This document shows, piece after piece, positions 60,774 to 64,000 of a stretch of DNA of 64,000 nt; within the stretch, counting starts at the first letter, position 1, and each line of letters opens with the position of its first letter. The position numbers and the translations under genes were made by a program. Origin of the DNA: Corynebacterium tuberculostearicum (lineage in GTDB: Bacteria > Actinomycetota > Actinomycetes > Mycobacteriales > Mycobacteriaceae); contig NZ_CP065972.1 in NCBI RefSeq assembly GCF_016127015.1, forward strand, positions 62,001 through 126,000. Reading direction: 5' to 3'. The notes beneath the pieces were generated by a model that was given only the letters and a program-made list of their open reading frames with translations, was not told the origin of the DNA and did no database searches.

Positions 60774-61610
60774 ATGGCTATTCGCAAGTACAAGCCGACA
60801 ACTCCGGGTCGCCGCGCATCCTCCGTTTCTGAGTTTGACGAGATCACTCGTTCTACTCCGGAGAAGTCCCTGCTGCGCCCGCTAAGCAAGACTGGTGGCC
60901 GTAACAACTACGGCCGCATCACCACCCGCCACATCGGCGGTGGCCACAAGCGCCGTTACCGTCTGATCGACTTCCGTCGTAACGACAAGGACGGCATTCC
61001 GGCAAAGGTCGCTCACATCGAGTACGACCCGAACCGCACCGCAAACATCGCACTGCTTCACTACGTTGATGGCGAGAAGCGCTACATCATCGCCCCTAAG
61101 GGTCTGAAGCAGGGCACCATCGTAGAGTCCGGCCCGAACGCAGATATCAAGGTTGGCAACAACCTGCCGCTGCGTAACATCCCGACCGGTTCCACCATCC
61201 ACGCTGTTGAGCTCAAGCCGGGCGCTGGCGCTAAGCTGGCTCGCTCCGCTGGTGCTTCCATTCAGCTGCTGGGTAAGGAAGGCAAGTACGCAGTTCTGCG
61301 TATGCCGTCTTCCGAAATCCGTCGTGTGGACATCCGCTGCCGCGCCACCGTTGGTGAGGTTGGCAATGCCGAGCAGATGAACATCCGCTGGGGCAAGGCC
61401 GGCCGCATGCGCTGGAAGGGCGTACGCCCGACCGTCCGCGGTGTCGTTATGAACCCGGTTGACCACCCACACGGTGGTGGTGAGGGTAAGACCTCGGGTG
61501 GTCGCCACCCTGTGTCCCCATGGGGCCACAAGGAGGGTCGCACCCGCAACCCGAACCGTTACTCCAACAACATGATCGTGCGCCGTCGTCGCCCGAACAA
61601 GAAGCGCTAA
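60774..61610 (+). CDS. rplB: 50S ribosomal protein L2
   Basis: A 278-residue L2. [13 protein letters not shown] start, [22 protein letters not shown], and the conserved C-terminal [29 protein letters not shown] with the functionally important His are present. AAAGGAAAAGGA precedes it. Confidence 0.98.
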   Translation: MAIRKYKPTTPGRRASSVSEFDEITRSTPEKSLLRPLSKTGGRNNYGRITTRHIGGGHKRRYRLIDFRRNDKDGIPAKVAHIEYDPNRTANIALLHYVDGEKRYIIAPKGLKQGTIVESGPNADIKVGNNLPLRNIPTGSTIHAVELKPGAGAKLARSAGASIQLLGKEGKYAVLRMPSSEIRRVDIRCRATVGEVGNAEQMNIRWGKAGRMRWKGVRPTVRGVVMNPVDHPHGGGEGKTSGGRHPVSPWGHKEGRTRNPNRYSNNMIVRRRRPNKKR

Positions 61611-61623
61611 GAGGAGGTAAACA

Positions 61624-61902
61624 ATGCCACGCAGCCTTAAGAAGGGCCCGTTCGTCGATGAGCACCTCCTCAACAAGGTGGATGCTCAGAACGATGCAGG
61701 CACCAAGCAGGTCATCAAGACCTGGTCTCGCCGCTCGACCATTCTCCCCGATTTCATCGGTCACACCTTCGCCGTCCATGACGGCCGCAAGCATGTGCCG
61801 GTCTTCATCGAGGACTCCATGGTCGGCCACAAGCTCGGCGAGTTTGCACCAACCAAGACCTTTAAGGGTCACGTCAAGGATGACAAGAAGGGACGTCGAT
61901 AA
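61624..61902 (+). CDS. rpsS: 30S ribosomal protein S19
   Basis: A 92-residue S19 of the 30S head: [56 protein letters not shown] lies 9 bases before the ATG. Confidence 0.98.
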   Translation: MPRSLKKGPFVDEHLLNKVDAQNDAGTKQVIKTWSRRSTILPDFIGHTFAVHDGRKHVPVFIEDSMVGHKLGEFAPTKTFKGHVKDDKKGRR

Positions 61903-61905
61903 GCG

Positions 61906-62268
61906 ATGAGTGAGACCATCACCTCCGCATCCGCCACGGCCCGCTACGTCCGCGTCACCCCGATGAAGGCACGTCGCGTGCTCGATCTGGTCCGCGGCAA
62001 GTCCGTAAGCGAAGCCCTGGCTATCCTGAAGTACGCACCGCAGGGTGCCTCCAAGCCAGTTGCTAAGGTCGTTGCTTCTGCAGCCGCTAACGCTGAGAAC
62101 AACTTCGGCCTCGACCCACGCACCCTGGTCATCTCCGAGGCTTATGCCAACGAGGGTCCGACCATGCGTCGTTTCCAGCCGCGTGCACAGGGTCGTGCAT
62201 TCATGATTCGTAAGCGCACCAGCCACATCACCGTGGTGGTCGAAAGCCAGCAGGAAGGGGCCAAGTAA
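61906..62268 (+). CDS. rplV: 50S ribosomal protein L22
   Basis: A 120-residue L22 lining the exit tunnel. [21 protein letters not shown] and the tunnel hairpin [21 protein letters not shown] appear normal, with none of the well-known macrolide-resistance deletions apparent. One-base overlap with rpsC. Confidence 0.98.
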   Translation: MSETITSASATARYVRVTPMKARRVLDLVRGKSVSEALAILKYAPQGASKPVAKVVASAAANAENNFGLDPRTLVISEAYANEGPTMRRFQPRAQGRAFMIRKRTSHITVVVESQQEGAK

Positions 62269-63011
62269 TGGGCCAGAAGATCCATCCTCACGGCCTACGT
62301 TTGGGCATCACTTCCGACTGGAAGACCCACTGGTTCGCCGATAAGGACTACGCGAACTACGTAGCCGAAGACATCAAGATTCGTAACTACCTCAACAAGG
62401 GCCTTGAGCGCGCCGGCATTGCCGACGTCGTTATCGAGCGCACCCGCGACCGCGTCCGCGTCGACATTCACACCGCCCGCCCGGGCATCGTGATTGGCCG
62501 CCGCGGTGCTGAGGCTGACCGCATCCGCCGCGAGCTGGAAAAGCTCACCGGCAAGATGGTTGCCCTCAACATCCTCGAGGTCAAGCAGGTAGACGCAAAC
62601 GCAACCCTGGTTGCTCACTCCATCGCGGAGCAGCTGGTTAACCGTGTCGCATTCCGTCGTGCAATGCGCAAGGCTATCCAGTCCGCTATGCGCCAGCCAC
62701 AGGTTAAGGGCATCAAGATCCTGCTGTCCGGCCGCCTGGGCGGTGCAGAAATGTCCCGCGTTGAGCGCTACCACGAGGGTCGCGTTCCGCTGCACACTCT
62801 TCGCGCCGAAATCGACTACGGCACCGCAGAGGCCCACACCACCTTCGGCCGCATCGGCATCAAGGTGTGGATCTACAAGGGTGACGTCGTCGGTGGCGTA
62901 CGCGAGTCCGAACTGAACGCTCCGGCACAGGGCCGTGGCCGTGACCGCAATGGTCGCTCCCGCCGCGGTGGCCAGCGCCGCCAGCGTGCACAGCAGAAGC
63001 AGGAGGGCTAA
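62268..63011 (+). CDS. rpsC: 30S ribosomal protein S3
   Basis: A 247-residue S3 of the mRNA entry tunnel: [20 protein letters not shown], the KH motif [21 protein letters not shown], and a basic C-terminal tail rich in Arg/Gly/Gln ([21 protein letters not shown]), longer than in enterobacteria as is usual for actinobacteria. Confidence 0.98.
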   Translation: MGQKIHPHGLRLGITSDWKTHWFADKDYANYVAEDIKIRNYLNKGLERAGIADVVIERTRDRVRVDIHTARPGIVIGRRGAEADRIRRELEKLTGKMVALNILEVKQVDANATLVAHSIAEQLVNRVAFRRAMRKAIQSAMRQPQVKGIKILLSGRLGGAEMSRVERYHEGRVPLHTLRAEIDYGTAEAHTTFGRIGIKVWIYKGDVVGGVRESELNAPAQGRGRDRNGRSRRGGQRRQRAQQKQEG

Positions 63012-63014
63012 TCC

Positions 63015-63431
63015 ATGCTGATTCCTAAGCGTGTTAAGTACCGCCGTCAGCACCGCCCGAACCGTCGCGGCGTGTCCAAGGGCGGTAACCGCATCAACTT
63101 CGGCGATTACGCAATCCAGGCTCTCGAGCCGGCGTACATCACCAACCGTCAGATTGAGGCCGCACGTATTGCCATCAACCGCCACGTCAAGCGTGGTGGC
63201 AAGGTGTGGATCAACATCTTCCCGGACCGTCCGTTGACCCAGAAGCCGCTCGGCGTTCGTATGGGTTCCGGTAAGGGCCCGGTTGAGAAGTGGGTGGCTA
63301 ACGTTAAGCCGGGCCGCGTACTTTTCGAGATGAGCTATCCGAACGATGCCGTTGCAATTGAGGCTCTGCGCCGCGCTGGCCAGAAGCTTCCTTGCAAGGT
63401 CCGTATCATCAAGAAGGAGGACCAGTTCTAA
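63015..63431 (+). CDS. rplP: 50S ribosomal protein L16
   Basis: A 138-residue L16 near the A site. [19 protein letters not shown] start, [25 protein letters not shown], and [25 protein letters not shown]. The stop shares a base with the rpmC start (TAATG). Confidence 0.98.
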   Translation: MLIPKRVKYRRQHRPNRRGVSKGGNRINFGDYAIQALEPAYITNRQIEAARIAINRHVKRGGKVWINIFPDRPLTQKPLGVRMGSGKGPVEKWVANVKPGRVLFEMSYPNDAVAIEALRRAGQKLPCKVRIIKKEDQF

Positions 63432-63661
63432 TGGCAACCGGTACCCCCGCCCACGAGTTCCGTGAGCTCGACAACGCTGAGCTGCAGTCCCGTCTGAAGG
63501 ATGCGAAGGAAGAACTGTTCAACCTTCGTTTCCAGAAGGCCACCGGCCAGCTGACCAACAACCGCCGCATCGGCACGGTTAAGCGCGACATTGCCCGCAT
63601 CTACACCGTTCTGCGCGAGCGCGAGCTGGGCCTGTCCGTTGCTCCGGGAGCTGAGGCTTAA
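63431..63661 (+). CDS. rpmC: 50S ribosomal protein L29
   Basis: A 76-residue L29: [40 protein letters not shown] is diagnostic. The start at 63431 was chosen because it gives the family N-terminus and has AAGAAGGAGG upstream within rplP. Confidence 0.97.
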   Translation: MATGTPAHEFRELDNAELQSRLKDAKEELFNLRFQKATGQLTNNRRIGTVKRDIARIYTVLRERELGLSVAPGAEA

Positions 63662-63663
63662 TC

Positions 63664-63972
63664 ATGAGTGAGGCTAACGTGACTGATTCCAAGAAGGCAC
63701 CTACTCCGAAGAAGGAGAAGGTCAAGGGCGCTCCTAAGGTTCGCACCGGCTATGTAGTATCCGACAAGATGACCAAGACCATCGTTGTCGAGCTGGAAGA
63801 CCGCAAGCAGCACGCCCTGTACGGCAAGATCATGCGCTCTAACAAGAAGGTTAAGGTGCATGATGAGGAAGAAACCGCAGGCATCGGCGATCTCGTACGC
63901 ATCGCTGAGACCCGCCCGCTGTCCAAGGACAAGCACTTCCGTCTCGTTGAGATCATCGAGAAGGCTAAGTAA
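63664..63972 (+). CDS. rpsQ: 30S ribosomal protein S17
   Basis: A 102-residue S17. A Lys-rich N-terminal extension of about 25 residues ([15 protein letters not shown]) precedes the core [47 protein letters not shown]. Last complete gene in the window. The operon should continue, with rplN expected next in actinobacteria. Confidence 0.97.
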   Translation: MSEANVTDSKKAPTPKKEKVKGAPKVRTGYVVSDKMTKTIVVELEDRKQHALYGKIMRSNKKVKVHDEEETAGIGDLVRIAETRPLSKDKHFRLVEIIEKAK

Positions 63973-64000
63973 AAACTAGCCAGCGCAGCCCCTGCTCCGA

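Overview
The window is a chromosomal segment of a high-GC Gram-positive bacterium, almost certainly a Corynebacterium. Supporting signs are a DIP1984-family gene, an MgtA-type mannosyltransferase inside a menaquinone gene cluster, a DUF3068 (PorA-type) protein upstream of rpoB, an actinobacterial RpoB starting with GTG and MLEGPIL, frequent GTG starts, several probably leaderless genes, and YkoEDC behind a TPP riboswitch. The species cannot be fixed from the sequence alone. No rRNA, CRISPR array, prophage or intact insertion sequence was seen.

Layout. 1-2294 (minus strand): the end of a metal ABC transporter operon (ATPase cut by the window edge, plus a lipoprotein), a shortened DoxX gene and a small membrane protein. 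2310-16018: a scattered menaquinone region (menB, menC, menD, menG/ubiE, menJ and a long-chain polyprenyl diphosphate synthase). Interleaved with it are a DIP1984 gene, a nuclease-like DUF559/AbiEi-type gene, a short UvrA paralogue, a Gln/Tyr-rich membrane protein and mgtA. A large symmetric palindrome lies at 6095-6170. 16129-20404: tRNA-Tyr, an Nramp transporter, a NUDIX gene, a TetR/DoxX pair with an operator on the start codon, then an accessory patch with vapB, a broken vapC and a DUF2335 membrane protein. 20401-24753: a deoxynucleoside salvage operon (deoD, MFS transporter, deoC, phosphopentomutase-like mutase). 25193-25591: tRNA-Thr, tRNA-Met and tRNA-Trp.

25799-54099 is the transcription/translation core: secE, nusG, rplK, rplA, rplJ, rplL, rpoB, rpoC, rpsL, rpsG, fusA and tuf. 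Accessory genes are inserted at several points. Between rplA and rplJ sits a minus-strand set of phr plus three translationally coupled genes: a SbnA/cysteine-synthase-like enzyme, an FAD/NAD(P)-binding protein and a Y4yA-type PLP decarboxylase. This is the best candidate here for an undescribed biosynthetic pathway. A higBA toxin-antitoxin module lies between rplL and the DUF3068 gene. A TPP riboswitch with the YkoEDC thiamine-precursor importer and a P-loop kinase-like gene lies between rpoC and rpsL.

54273-58081 holds a gene of unknown function and a six-gene minus-strand Asp23/Gls24 envelope-stress cluster, one member of which carries an unusual 11-12 residue repeat tail. 58801-63972 is the beginning of the S10-spc ribosomal protein operon (rpsJ to rpsQ), preceded by a 719-base non-coding region.
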